Below are positions 8,792 to 16,808 of a stretch of DNA of 64,000 bases, piece after piece (the stretch's first letter is position 1; each line of letters opens with the position of its first letter). This DNA comes from Nocardia sp. NBC_00508. GTDB taxonomy: Bacteria > Actinomycetota > Actinomycetes > Mycobacteriales > Mycobacteriaceae. The notes under the pieces were generated by a model. It did no database searches, was not told where the DNA came from, and saw only the letters and a program-made list of their open reading frames with translations. The translations under genes were made by a program, and so were the position numbers. The stretch is from assembly GCF_036346875.1 (NCBI RefSeq), contig NZ_CP107852.1:3224001-3288000 (forward strand), in the 5' to 3' direction.

Positions 8792-10150
8792 GTGGCAGCC
8801 AGCAAGAGTAAGGGTGCTCCCAACCTCTACGGATCGTTCGTACACTCCGCTCCCGGCGCGTTCCTGGCCAGCAAGCTCGGCCTGCCGCAGCCGGAGGCCT
8901 TGCGCCGCTACGTCAAGGGCGCGTCGCCGCTGCCCGGTCCGGTACTGCTCGGCGGCAAGGGCCGCGTCGCCGAGCCGGTCCGCGCGCTGCTGTCGAACTA
9001 CACCTTCGCCGACGCGCTCAGCCCCGAAACCAAATACGGCGCCTTGGTGTTCGACGCCACCGGCATCGGCACGATCGAAGACCTCTCGCAGCTGTTCGAG
9101 TTCTTCCAGCCCGCCATGCGCAGCCTCGCTGCGTCCGGGCGCGTCGTGGTCATCGGCACCACGCCCGAGCTGGCGTCCAGTGTGGACGAGCAGATCGCGC
9201 AGCGCGCGCTGGAGGGCTTCACTCGCTCGGTGGCCAAGGAGCTGCGTCGCGGCGCGACCGCCCAGCTGGTCTACCTGCACCCGGAGGCGTCGGCCGCCGC
9301 GACCGGTCTGGAGTCGTCCCTGCGCTTCCTGCTCTCGGCCAAGTCGGCGTTCGTCGACGGTCAGGTCATCCGCGTCGGCAAGGACGACGCCGCCGCCCCC
9401 GCCGACTGGGACCGCCCGCTGGAGGGCAAGGTCGCCGTGGTCACCGGCGCGGCGCGCGGCATCGGTGCGACGATCGCCGAGGTGTTCGCCCGCGACGGCG
9501 CGCAGGTGATCGTGGCCGACATCCCGGCGGCGGGCGAGGCGCTGTCGCAGACCGCGAACAAGGTCGGCGGCACCGCGCTCGCGCTCGACGTGACCGCCCC
9601 CGACGCCGCCGAGAAGCTGGCCGAATTCGCCGCCGAGCGCTTCGGCGGCATCGACATCATCGTGCACAACGCGGGCATCACCCGCGACAAGTTGCTGGCG
9701 AACATGGACGAGGGCCGCTGGAACGCGGTCATCAACGTGAATCTCGCCGCGCCGCACCGCATTACCGAGGGACTGGTGGCCAGGGGCGCGCTGAAGGAGG
9801 GCGGTCGCGTGATCGACGTGTCCTCGATCGCGGGCATCGCGGGCAACCGCGGCCAGACCAACTACGGCGCTTCCAAGGCGGGCGTCATCGGCATGGTCGC
9901 CGCCGAGGCGCCGAAGCTGGCGGAGAAGGGCATCACCATCAACGCCGTCGCGCCCGGCTTCATCGAGACCGCGATGACCGCCGCCATCCCGTTGGCAACC
10001 CGTGAGGCGGGTCGTTTGATGAGCTCGTTGCAGCAGGGCGGCCAGACCGTCGACGTCGCCGAGACCATTGCCTACTTCGCGGGCCCGGCCTCGAACGCGG
10101 TGACCGGCAACGTCGTTCGGGTCTGCGGGCAGAGCCTGATCGGAGCATGA
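8792..10150 (+). CDS. fabG4: 3-oxoacyl-ACP/CoA reductase FabG4 (high-molecular-weight FabG)
   Basis: NADH-dependent 3-ketoacyl reductase of 452 aa. It has the two-domain layout of HMwFabG: a degenerate N-terminal Rossmann domain (about 1-200) and a catalytic SDR domain (about 210-452). The catalytic domain carries [12 protein letters not shown]-like [11 protein letters not shown], the active-site Tyr in NYGASKAG, and the C-terminal [13 protein letters not shown] shared with M. tuberculosis FabG4. The GTG start at 8792 follows AAGGTAGG. It overlaps htdX by 4 nt (ATGA), so the two are translationally coupled. In mycobacteria FabG4 and HtdX work together on 3-hydroxyacyl substrates. Confidence 0.95.
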   Translation: MAASKSKGAPNLYGSFVHSAPGAFLASKLGLPQPEALRRYVKGASPLPGPVLLGGKGRVAEPVRALLSNYTFADALSPETKYGALVFDATGIGTIEDLSQLFEFFQPAMRSLAASGRVVVIGTTPELASSVDEQIAQRALEGFTRSVAKELRRGATAQLVYLHPEASAAATGLESSLRFLLSAKSAFVDGQVIRVGKDDAAAPADWDRPLEGKVAVVTGAARGIGATIAEVFARDGAQVIVADIPAAGEALSQTANKVGGTALALDVTAPDAAEKLAEFAAERFGGIDIIVHNAGITRDKLLANMDEGRWNAVINVNLAAPHRITEGLVARGALKEGGRVIDVSSIAGIAGNRGQTNYGASKAGVIGMVAAEAPKLAEKGITINAVAPGFIETAMTAAIPLATREAGRLMSSLQQGGQTVDVAETIAYFAGPASNAVTGNVVRVCGQSLIGA

Positions 10151-11037
10151 TGGCCCACGTCTCAGCAGCGGGGGAACGGACACAGGTGATCACCCTCACC
10201 GGGCCGCCGAAGAACAGCCGTCTGTTCGCGAAAGCGGCGCTCGGCGCGGTACCGCTGTTGTCGGCGCGCAAGCCGACGCTGCCGGACCGGGCAGTTCAGC
10301 TGGAGGGTCTGCGGGTCGATCCGGATCATCTCGCCGCCTACTGCCGGGCGACCGGTCTGCGGTTCGGCGACGCGCTGCCGCTGACCTACCCGTTCATCCT
10401 CACCTTCCCGCTGGCCATGCAATTGGTGGTGGCGCGGGACTTCCCATTCGTCGCGGTGGGTGCGGTGCACGCGCAGAACGTCATCGAGCGCACTCGCGAC
10501 ATCTCGGTGAGCGAGCCGCTGGACATCCGCACGCATATCGAGAATCTGCGCGAGCACCCGAAGGGTCTGCTCGTCGACGCGATCAGCGACGTCAAGGTGG
10601 GGCGTGAACTGGTGTGGCACCAGGTCACCACGTTCCTGCACCAGCAGCGCACCTCGCTGTCGGGCGGGCCGAAGCCGGAGCCGCAACCGGAGGAGGTCCC
10701 GCCTCCGCCGCTGCGCGCGATGCGCGTGGACCAGAAGACGATCACCCGGTACGCGGCCGCGTCCGGTGACCACAACCCGATCCACACTTCCGCGTTGGGC
10801 GCCAAGGCATTCGGCTTCCCGAGGTCGATCGCGCACGGCATGTGGTCGGCGGCGACCATTCTCGGCGCGGTCGAGGGCCGCATTCCGGAGCAGACCACGT
10901 ATTCGGTCAAGTTCGGCAAGCCGATTCTGCTGCCCTCCACCGTGAACGTGTACGCCGATCAGGGGGAAGGCGGCTGGGACCTGGCGCTGCGCCATCCGAA
11001 GAAGGGGTACTCGCACCTGACGGCGACCCTTCGCTGA
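10147..11037 (+). CDS. htdX: (3R)-hydroxyacyl dehydratase HtdX (MaoC family)
   Basis: A 296-aa double-hotdog hydratase/dehydratase acting on (3R)-hydroxyacyl-CoA or -ACP. The N-terminal hotdog is degenerate ([15 protein letters not shown]). The C-terminal hotdog carries the MaoC catalytic motif [12 protein letters not shown], with Asp and His, followed by [11 protein letters not shown]. It is coupled to fabG4 by a 4-nt overlap and matches the M. tuberculosis Rv0241c position. A hairpin terminator follows. Confidence 0.93.
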   Translation: MMAHVSAAGERTQVITLTGPPKNSRLFAKAALGAVPLLSARKPTLPDRAVQLEGLRVDPDHLAAYCRATGLRFGDALPLTYPFILTFPLAMQLVVARDFPFVAVGAVHAQNVIERTRDISVSEPLDIRTHIENLREHPKGLLVDAISDVKVGRELVWHQVTTFLHQQRTSLSGGPKPEPQPEEVPPPPLRAMRVDQKTITRYAAASGDHNPIHTSALGAKAFGFPRSIAHGMWSAATILGAVEGRIPEQTTYSVKFGKPILLPSTVNVYADQGEGGWDLALRHPKKGYSHLTATLR

Positions 11038-11047
11038 GCGACCGGAG

Positions 11048-11086
11048 CCGCCGCCCGATGCAGCTGAATCGGGCGGCGGTTTCGTG
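11048..11086. terminator. Terminator between htdX and the DUF5685 gene
   Basis: The stem CCGCCGCCCGAT (11048-11059) pairs with 11068-11079 over an 8-nt loop, followed by TTTCGTG. It lies between converging genes. Confidence 0.75.
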
Positions 11087-11115
11087 TCTTTCAGTGGGTT
11101 CGCCGCCAGCGGCGT

Positions 11116-12393
11116 TCAGCAGTCGCAGCCACAATCGCAGTTGCAGCAGCCACAGTCGCCGCAATTGCAACAGCCGCAATCGCACTCGCCGCAATCACTG
11201 CAATCGCACCGCTTGATCCAGGCGTCCTTGCGTTCGCCGGTGCACGGTCGTGTGTGGTCGGCGCAGCAGGCGTAGCCGGTGCAATACCCGCCCAGGATGA
11301 GCGCGAGAGATTCACCCACTCCGGGACGGCGGGTCGGTGGCCGATGACCGGTGCCGCGCACGTGGGCGCGGATCTCGGCGTGCGGCAGTCCGGCGGTGTC
11401 GCGCGACACCGAGCAGGTGTGCGCGGCGAGCATCCCGAGGCCGCCGCCGATTCGCCGCAGCACCGAGGTCAGCGGATCGAGCAGCATCCACCGCACGGTG
11501 GGCACTCGGCTCAGCTCGGCTGCGGCGATGGCGGTCCGCAAGCGCGAATTCGATTGCCGTAGCAGGTCGTATGCCTCGCCCACCGCGGTTCCGGTGGCCG
11601 CGAGCGGGTTGAAGCGATGCTGCGCCGAATCATCGTCGAAGTCGGCGACAGCGTCGGCCAGATGCGCGATCCGGCCGAACTGCCACCCCGCCTCGCGCAG
11701 GGCCTCGATATTGTCCGGGCAATCGGCCAGCACGGCGGTGTGGGCGAAGAACGCCGACGCGCACAGCTGGGTGGGCGCGGTGAGCCGGGCCAGCGGATCG
11801 GCCGATGGCGCCATCGCCGACTGCCAATGCGGCGAGGTGGCAAGCGATTCCGGCACGTACGCGTTCGTCCGCCGCACGGCCGCACCCGAAACGCCTGCGG
11901 CGACCAGCTCTTTCGCCTCCTGCTCCAGTCGCACCTGGGCCTCGAGGGCCGCGGCGAGAGGTTCGACGTCCAGGCCGATCCGCGCGGCGCCCGCGTGTGC
12001 GTCTGCGGCCCATCGCGTCGCCGCTTTCGCCAGCGGACCGCGCGCGAGGGCGGCCACCTCCCCGTCATCCACGTGATCGCGAATCTTGGCTGCCGCCAAC
12101 AGCAATGAGGCTGTGGTGGCCAGCTGCACACCGGGCGAGTCAGCGGCGGCCACCGACGCGCGCCGCATTCCGCGCAGCGGGCACGGCGCCGCCGTGGTGC
12201 GCCGCGCCGAACCGGACTGCGCCTCGGTGAGCATGCTCAGCACCAGCGCGTCCTTGTTGGTGGTGGCGCGGGCGAATTGACCGTGCCCGTCCCGCAACCC
12301 GAGACACAACCCGCACAGATGCGCACGCCATTCCGTGCTATCGATGCCGTACTTCTGAGCGCCGTGCGCACACGGCCTGAGCAACCCGAACAC
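11116..12393 (-). CDS. DUF5685 family protein with Cys-rich C-terminal tail
   Basis: A 425-aa protein of unknown function. The N-terminus VFGLLRPCAHG and the motif HLCGLCLGLRDGHG match the Cys/His pattern that opens DUF5685 proteins. The middle is helical and alanine-rich, with no clear signal peptide. The last 30 residues contain 15 cysteines with only Asp, Gly, Asn, Ser and Glu between them (CDCSDCGECDCGCCNCGDCG and on), preceded by GGYCTGYACCADHTRPC. Such a tail suggests metal binding, which is an inference. The GTG at 12393 is chosen because family members begin MFG; the longer upstream frame overlaps tetR. It lies 109 nt downstream of tetR on the same strand and may share its transcript. 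Confidence 0.8.
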   Translation of the reverse strand: MFGLLRPCAHGAQKYGIDSTEWRAHLCGLCLGLRDGHGQFARATTNKDALVLSMLTEAQSGSARRTTAAPCPLRGMRRASVAAADSPGVQLATTASLLLAAAKIRDHVDDGEVAALARGPLAKAATRWAADAHAGAARIGLDVEPLAAALEAQVRLEQEAKELVAAGVSGAAVRRTNAYVPESLATSPHWQSAMAPSADPLARLTAPTQLCASAFFAHTAVLADCPDNIEALREAGWQFGRIAHLADAVADFDDDSAQHRFNPLAATGTAVGEAYDLLRQSNSRLRTAIAAAELSRVPTVRWMLLDPLTSVLRRIGGGLGMLAAHTCSVSRDTAGLPHAEIRAHVRGTGHRPPTRRPGVGESLALILGGYCTGYACCADHTRPCTGERKDAWIKRCDCSDCGECDCGCCNCGDCGCCNCDCGCDC

Positions 12394-12502
12394 TTCCGCC
12401 CCGTTCCCCCGGCTCGACCGAATGAGCCGGTCCGCGTTTGTCGAACTCACGCACTCTGGCAGGAGGGCGGCACGGAAGCAACCGGCCTGGGCAAAAGCGG
12501 GG

Positions 12503-13102
12503 CTACTCGGTCTTCTTGCGGCCGGCCAGACCACGCCAGGCCAGATCGTCGAGGAGATCGACGGCTTCGGCGACCTCGATGCGTCCACTGGCCAAGCGGT
12601 CGGCGATGGCCTCGCCCGCCCCGATGACGGCGACGGCGACGACATCGAAGTTCGTTCCCGGCTCGGCGTGCTTGGCGCTGGATTCCAGCAGCTTGGCGGT
12701 CAATTCGATGACGCGCTCGCGTGCGTTCTCGATCTCCGACGCGAACGCCTGCTGACCGATGGCCTGCCGGTAGAGCACCTGCCAGGAGCGGCGATTGCGG
12801 TCGACGAAGCCGAGGAAACCCTCCAGCGCGGTGCGGACCTGCTCGTGCGGCGACAGCAGCGGGTTGCCCGCCGGCACGACGGATTCGATGAAGCGCATCC
12901 CCTCGCGCTGGATGCACGCGCGGAACAGTTCGTCCTTGGAGCCGTAGTACAAGTACAGCATCGGCTTCGAGATCTTCGCCTCGGCGGCGATCGCGTCCAT
13001 CGAGGTGTCGTGGAAGCCTCTACGCGAGAAAACCTCCACCGCGGCGTCGAGCATCTGCTGCTCGCGTACCGCCCGCGGAAGTCGCTTCGTTCCGCCCGCC
13101 AT
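12503..13102 (-). CDS. TetR-family regulator (Rv0238-like), probable regulator of the fadA2/fabG4-htdX cluster
   Basis: A 199-aa regulator. Residues 10-58 form a TetR helix-turn-helix (REQQMLDAAVEVFSRRGFHD, SMDAIAAEAKISKPMLYLYY), and the rest is an all-helical ligand-binding domain. The ATG at 13102 has AGGAG upstream at good spacing. Position beside lpqI matches M. tuberculosis Rv0238. A sequence close to the 32-bp palindrome of the fadA2-fabG4 promoter lies 28-50 nt upstream of its start, which argues for autoregulation and control of that cluster. The effector is probably an acyl-CoA, an inference from the target genes. Confidence 0.88.
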   Translation of the reverse strand: MAGGTKRLPRAVREQQMLDAAVEVFSRRGFHDTSMDAIAAEAKISKPMLYLYYGSKDELFRACIQREGMRFIESVVPAGNPLLSPHEQVRTALEGFLGFVDRNRRSWQVLYRQAIGQQAFASEIENARERVIELTAKLLESSAKHAEPGTNFDVVAVAVIGAGEAIADRLASGRIEVAEAVDLLDDLAWRGLAGRKKTE

Positions 13103-13129
13103 CCACACTCCTACCACAGGTGAACCTCA

Positions 13130-13151
13130 TATATTACTCCAAGGTAAGTTC
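13130..13151. promoter_or_regulatory. Second TetR operator, upstream of tetR
   Basis: On the minus strand this reads GAACTTACCTTGGAGTAATA and a little more, agreeing at 18 of 22 positions with the central part of the 8674-8705 palindrome. The right arm is the poorer one. It lies between the tetR start and the repeat at 13190. Confidence 0.65.
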
Positions 13152-13189
13152 CGGCGGTCCGATTTGCTCACCAGTCGCCCGCCCCCGCC

Positions 13190-13268
13190 GTGCGGCTGCC
13201 TCGCCTTCGCTCGGCCCGGCGCGGGCTGTAGGCGGGCTTCGCCCGGCGGTGTCCTTCATGCGGCTGCC
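13190..13268 (+). repeat. Dispersed intergenic repeat, copy 2
   Basis: An inverted copy of 1725-1803, identical over 13190-13222 and similar without gaps to the lpqI stop codon. It fills the gap between the 3' end of lpqI and the tetR operator. Confidence 0.8.
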
Positions 13269-14429
13269 TCAGCAGCGCGGCAACACACCCTTGAAAGCGG
13301 CCATCCGCAGCACCGAGGCATCCACCTGCGTCATCGGCAAACGTCCACTCGACACCGCCTGCTCCAGCCGGTCGAGCACTCGCGACACCGCGTCGGTGGT
13401 GATCCACAGAGCGTTGTCGGCGCCGGCGACGAGTGCGGCCTCGACAGCGTCCTCGATCGACATCCTGGCGGTGATCGCCGCCATCCCGCCCAAGTCGTCG
13501 GTGAAGATCGGGCCCTCGAACGGCGCGGCGCCGTAACCGCGACCCTCGCGCAGCAGCGCCATCGTCTCGGGGCTGATGCTGGCCGGGACATCCGGGGTGG
13601 TCAGGCCGGGCACGTCGAGGTGGCCGACCATGACCGCCGCGCCCGAGCCGATCAGATCGCGGAACGGCACCAAGTCCACGGTCTGCAGCTGCGCCAGCGG
13701 CGGAGTGCGCACCGCGCCGGTGTGCGAGTCGCCGGAGCCGGACCCGTGCCCCGGGAAGTGCTTCATCACCGTGCCGACACCGACCTCACGCATGGCCCGG
13801 ATGTAGGCGTCCGCGTAGCTGGTGACCACGGCGGGGTCATCGGAGAAGGAGCGGTCGCCGATCACCGTGTCGTCGGGCTGGGAGCTGACGTCGACATCGG
13901 GGGCGAAGTTCACCGTCACGCCGACGTCCTTCAGTGCACGCCCCCTGGCCAGCGTCGCGCTGTAGAACTGCTCGGGGCTCATAGTCTGCGCCGTCACCCG
14001 CGCGGACGGCGCCGGGCCGATCAGATCGCGAACGCGCGAGACGCGACCGCCCTCCTCGTCGATGGTCACCATGAGCGGAACCTTGGCCGCCTCCTTGACC
14101 TGCGTGATCTCGCCCGACGCAAGCAACGACTGGTCGGTCCATCCGCCCACGAAAATGCCGCCGATCTGCTCGTTGCGCACCACGTTCGTGGCATCGGCCG
14201 CCCCGGTGACGCCGACCGTCAGCAACTGGGCCAGCTTCTCGCGGGTGGTGAACTGCGCGAGGTACCCGGCAGTGCAGTCCGGCGGCGCCGCGGACGTGAC
14301 CGGGACCGCGGCAGTCGGCGCGTCCGGTGTGGTGCTGCTCGGCGACGCCGAATCGGAGGAACCGCCGTTCGTGCAGGCGGTCGCGATGGCGGCGAGAACG
14401 GTGAGGACGAGCAGAGGCGTCTTCCGCAT
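13269..14429 (-). CDS. lpqI: Lipoprotein beta-N-acetylglucosaminidase LpqI/NagZ (GH3)
   Basis: A 386-aa GH3 glycosidase that releases N-acetylglucosamine from peptidoglycan fragments during cell-wall recycling. The ATG at 14429 gives a lipoprotein signal peptide (MRKTPLLVLTVLAAIATAC), with Cys at the lipobox end followed by a Ser/Thr/Pro linker. The NagZ signature KHFPGHGSGSGDSHTG carries the Asp-His acid/base pair, and IFTDDLGGMAA holds the Asp nucleophile. Length and neighbours match M. tuberculosis LpqI (Rv0237), which lies next to the TetR gene Rv0238. The ribosome site is weak. The frame is open further upstream without homology. Confidence 0.93.
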   Translation of the reverse strand: MRKTPLLVLTVLAAIATACTNGGSSDSASPSSTTPDAPTAAVPVTSAAPPDCTAGYLAQFTTREKLAQLLTVGVTGAADATNVVRNEQIGGIFVGGWTDQSLLASGEITQVKEAAKVPLMVTIDEEGGRVSRVRDLIGPAPSARVTAQTMSPEQFYSATLARGRALKDVGVTVNFAPDVDVSSQPDDTVIGDRSFSDDPAVVTSYADAYIRAMREVGVGTVMKHFPGHGSGSGDSHTGAVRTPPLAQLQTVDLVPFRDLIGSGAAVMVGHLDVPGLTTPDVPASISPETMALLREGRGYGAAPFEGPIFTDDLGGMAAITARMSIEDAVEAALVAGADNALWITTDAVSRVLDRLEQAVSSGRLPMTQVDASVLRMAAFKGVLPRC

Positions 14430-14819
14430 AGAGGTCAACCGTACTCGCCGCGGTATGGGCGACAGCAGCGGCTGGGCCCCTACAAGGGCGGGCAACTCGC
14501 GGACTCGGATGCGACGGCGGCCCAGCCGCGTGTGGCGTCGGTCCAACGGACGGCAATGCGGTTGGGGTCGTGGGGGATCCGTCCGCTACCGCCGAAGTGG
14601 CTGGCACACCGGGCGCGGTCGAGCAGCGACCAGACCGCTCGTGCATTTCCCATCCGAGGCCGAGTCGGGGCGACTGGGCTCGGGAACGAGATCGCTGCGG
14701 CGCTACCGCATGCGACTCGGCTGTGTTCGCGCAGGTCGGGGACGGTGTGCCAGCGGATTCGGGTCGGCCGAGCGGGGTAGTCTCTTGGTGTCGCCGTGCG
14801 TCTCCCTCAGGAGGTCACC
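14430..14819. other. Intergenic region, lpqI/usp divergent promoters
   Basis: A 390-nt gap between the divergent lpqI and stress-protein genes. Apart from the AGGAGG ribosome site for the downstream gene I see no gene, repeat or clear palindrome. Confidence 0.5.
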
Positions 14820-15293
14820 GTGCCCTGCGATCTGATGCTCATCGCCTACGACGGCTCCGACAACGCCAAGCGCGCCATCGAATACGCCGGGCGGTTCCTC
14901 AGCGCGAACCGAGCCATCGTGCTGACCGCGTGGGAACCGATGGTGCGCCAAGCCGCTCGACTCTCCGGGCTGTCTGGTGTCATGCAACCGGAATGGGTGC
15001 CCGACGACCAGATCGAGGACATCGCCTACATCGACGCTCGCGCCGTCAACTCGGAGGGCGTGCGGCTTGCCGAGCTGGCGGGCCTGAACGCCGAGGCGCG
15101 GACCGCGGAATGCACCACGACCATCTGGAACGCCATCGTCGACTACGCCGACGAACTGGACGTCGACATCATCGTCGCGGGCACTCGCGGCGCGACCGGT
15201 ATCCGCGCGCTCCTGCACAGCAGCGTCGCCGACGCCGTCCTCAAGCACTGTCATCGCCCCGTCCTGCTCGTCCCGCCCGGCAAGAATCCCTGA
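14820..15293 (+). CDS. Universal stress protein (UspA family)
   Basis: A 157-aa cytoplasmic single-domain Usp. It begins CDLMLIAYDGSDNAKRAIEY, and the nucleotide-binding region near the C-terminus reads GTRGATGIRALLHSSVAD. The usual Gly before the Ser/Thr of the ATP-binding G-2x-G-9x-G-S/T pattern is replaced by Ser, so ATP binding is uncertain. The GTG at 14820 is chosen over an upstream ATG because AGGAGG precedes it at ideal spacing. Confidence 0.88.
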   Translation: MPCDLMLIAYDGSDNAKRAIEYAGRFLSANRAIVLTAWEPMVRQAARLSGLSGVMQPEWVPDDQIEDIAYIDARAVNSEGVRLAELAGLNAEARTAECTTTIWNAIVDYADELDVDIIVAGTRGATGIRALLHSSVADAVLKHCHRPVLLVPPGKNP

Positions 15294-15370
15294 CCCGCTC
15301 GCCCGCGTGACTCGTGAGATTTGGATCGCTCGAGAGCGATAGGACCCGACGGCGGGGTTACGTTGGGTCC

Positions 15371-16465
15371 ATGGATGGGTTCCTGCTTGCTCGGGCGGAC
15401 GGCGTTGTTCGGGGGTACGGGAGCCGGGTCGTGTTCGATGACGCGCAGCGGGCGGGGGTGGCGCTGCGCGATGGGAGCGCGGAGCTGATCGTGGGTGCGC
15501 TGCCCTTCGATCCGCGCAGGCCCGCTGCCCTGAGTGTGCCCGAACGTGCTGAGCACACGGCCGGTCCGTGGCGGCCCGCCGCACTACCCGATCTGCCCGC
15601 GGTCCGGGTTGTCGCCGAAATACCCAGTCCGGCAGAGCATATCGCACGGGTGACGAAATTGGTCGAGCAGCTGGGCGATCCGGCGCAACCATTGCGCAAG
15701 GTCGTCGCGGCACGATCGGTGCTGGCGGAGGCGGAGTTCGCACTCGACCCGGAACTCGTCGCGGGACACCTGCTGACCAGGCATCCGCACGCCAACGTCT
15801 TCGCCGTCGACCTGACGCCCGCGGGTCGCGCCGGGGTGACGCTGGTCGGGGCCACACCGGAAGTGCTGATCGCCCGGCACGGCGGCACCGTGACGTTGCG
15901 CCCGCTGGCGGGCACCCTGCCACGGCTCGCCGACCGGGACGCCGACGCGGCGCAAGCCCGAGAACTGCTGGCCAGCACCAAGAATCGCGACGAGCACGCG
16001 TTCGTGATCGACTGGATCAGGGATCGGCTCGGCCCGATCTGCGCCGAACTGTCCATTCCGGACAGCCCGGAGCTGATCAGCACGCACGAGGTATGGCATC
16101 TCGCGACGCCGATCACCGGACGCCTGCGCGACACCTCGATCACCGCACTGGACTTGGCGCTGCTGCTGCACCCGACGCCCGCGGTCTGCGGCACCCCGAC
16201 CCACCTCGCCTTGGACACCATCGCGCACGTCGAGGAGGACCGCGGGTTCTACGGCGGAGCGGTCGGCTGGTGTGTCGCGGACGGCGACGGGGAGTGGATG
16301 GTCGCGATTCGCAGCGCGGAGCTCTCGGCCGACGGCCGCACGGTGCACGCCTACGCGGGCGGCGGCATCGTCGCGGCCTCCGACCCGCAGGCGGAGCTGG
16401 ACGAGACCACCGCGAAGCTGCGCACCCTGCTCGGCGCGCTGCACTGCAGCCTGCCCGAGCACTGA
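15371..16465 (+). CDS. Isochorismate synthase (EntC/MenF type)
   Basis: A 364-aa chorismate-utilising enzyme converting chorismate to isochorismate, the precursor of salicylate in siderophores or of menaquinone. Motifs of the family are RKVVAARSV, LVGATPEVLIARHGG, PLAGTLPR, KNRDEHAFVIDWI, STHEVWHLATPITG, HPTPAVCGTP and FYGGAVGW. The length is close to M. tuberculosis EntC (Rv3215). No siderophore or menaquinone genes lie beside it, so the pathway cannot be assigned from context. The ATG at 15371 has no clear ribosome site; an in-frame ATG at 15314 lies in non-conserved sequence. Confidence 0.9.
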   Translation: MDGFLLARADGVVRGYGSRVVFDDAQRAGVALRDGSAELIVGALPFDPRRPAALSVPERAEHTAGPWRPAALPDLPAVRVVAEIPSPAEHIARVTKLVEQLGDPAQPLRKVVAARSVLAEAEFALDPELVAGHLLTRHPHANVFAVDLTPAGRAGVTLVGATPEVLIARHGGTVTLRPLAGTLPRLADRDADAAQARELLASTKNRDEHAFVIDWIRDRLGPICAELSIPDSPELISTHEVWHLATPITGRLRDTSITALDLALLLHPTPAVCGTPTHLALDTIAHVEEDRGFYGGAVGWCVADGDGEWMVAIRSAELSADGRTVHAYAGGGIVAASDPQAELDETTAKLRTLLGALHCSLPEH

Positions 16466-16637
16466 TTCGCCGAATTCCGGCTGGCCTGTGCGACCGGTCA
16501 CATGCTGGTCAGCGCGTCCGCAGCGCTGATCCGCGGGACAAGTCGATCGAGATTCCGCGGCCTGAGCGCATACAAATACCGGACGTCCTGCTAGGTTGAC
16601 CGGGAACGTGCCTGCATCGACGTATTGGAGTGCCGCG

Positions 16638-16808
16638 ATGAAGTTTGCTGTCCCTGGTGTTGCTAGTGCGGTCGCGGGCGCCGTGCTGGGCGTGATCGGT
16701 GTTCTCCTCATCACCATGGCCATCCAGCAGAACACGCGACCCGAGATCGACCGCAGCGGCGACAAAGACTCCTCGCTGCTGAACAGCGTTGAGTACGGCA
16801 GCCGCTGA
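16638..16808 (+). CDS. DUF2613 small membrane protein (Rv0236A-like)
   Basis: A 56-aa protein with one transmembrane or signal helix (MKFAVPGVASAVAGAVLGVI) and a short polar tail. It matches the DUF2613 family, which is found directly before aftD in mycobacteria (Rv0236A). GGAG lies 7 nt before the ATG. Its last codons overlap the TTG start of aftD, suggesting translational coupling and a shared role in the arabinan branch pathway, which is unproven. Confidence 0.85.
   Translation: MKFAVPGVASAVAGAVLGVIGVLLITMAIQQNTRPEIDRSGDKDSSLLNSVEYGSR

Noticed and set aside
11084..11275. Gln/Pro-rich short frame opposite the DUF5685 tail
   Set aside because: It is simply the complement of the Cys-rich codons of the real gene and has no ribosome site.
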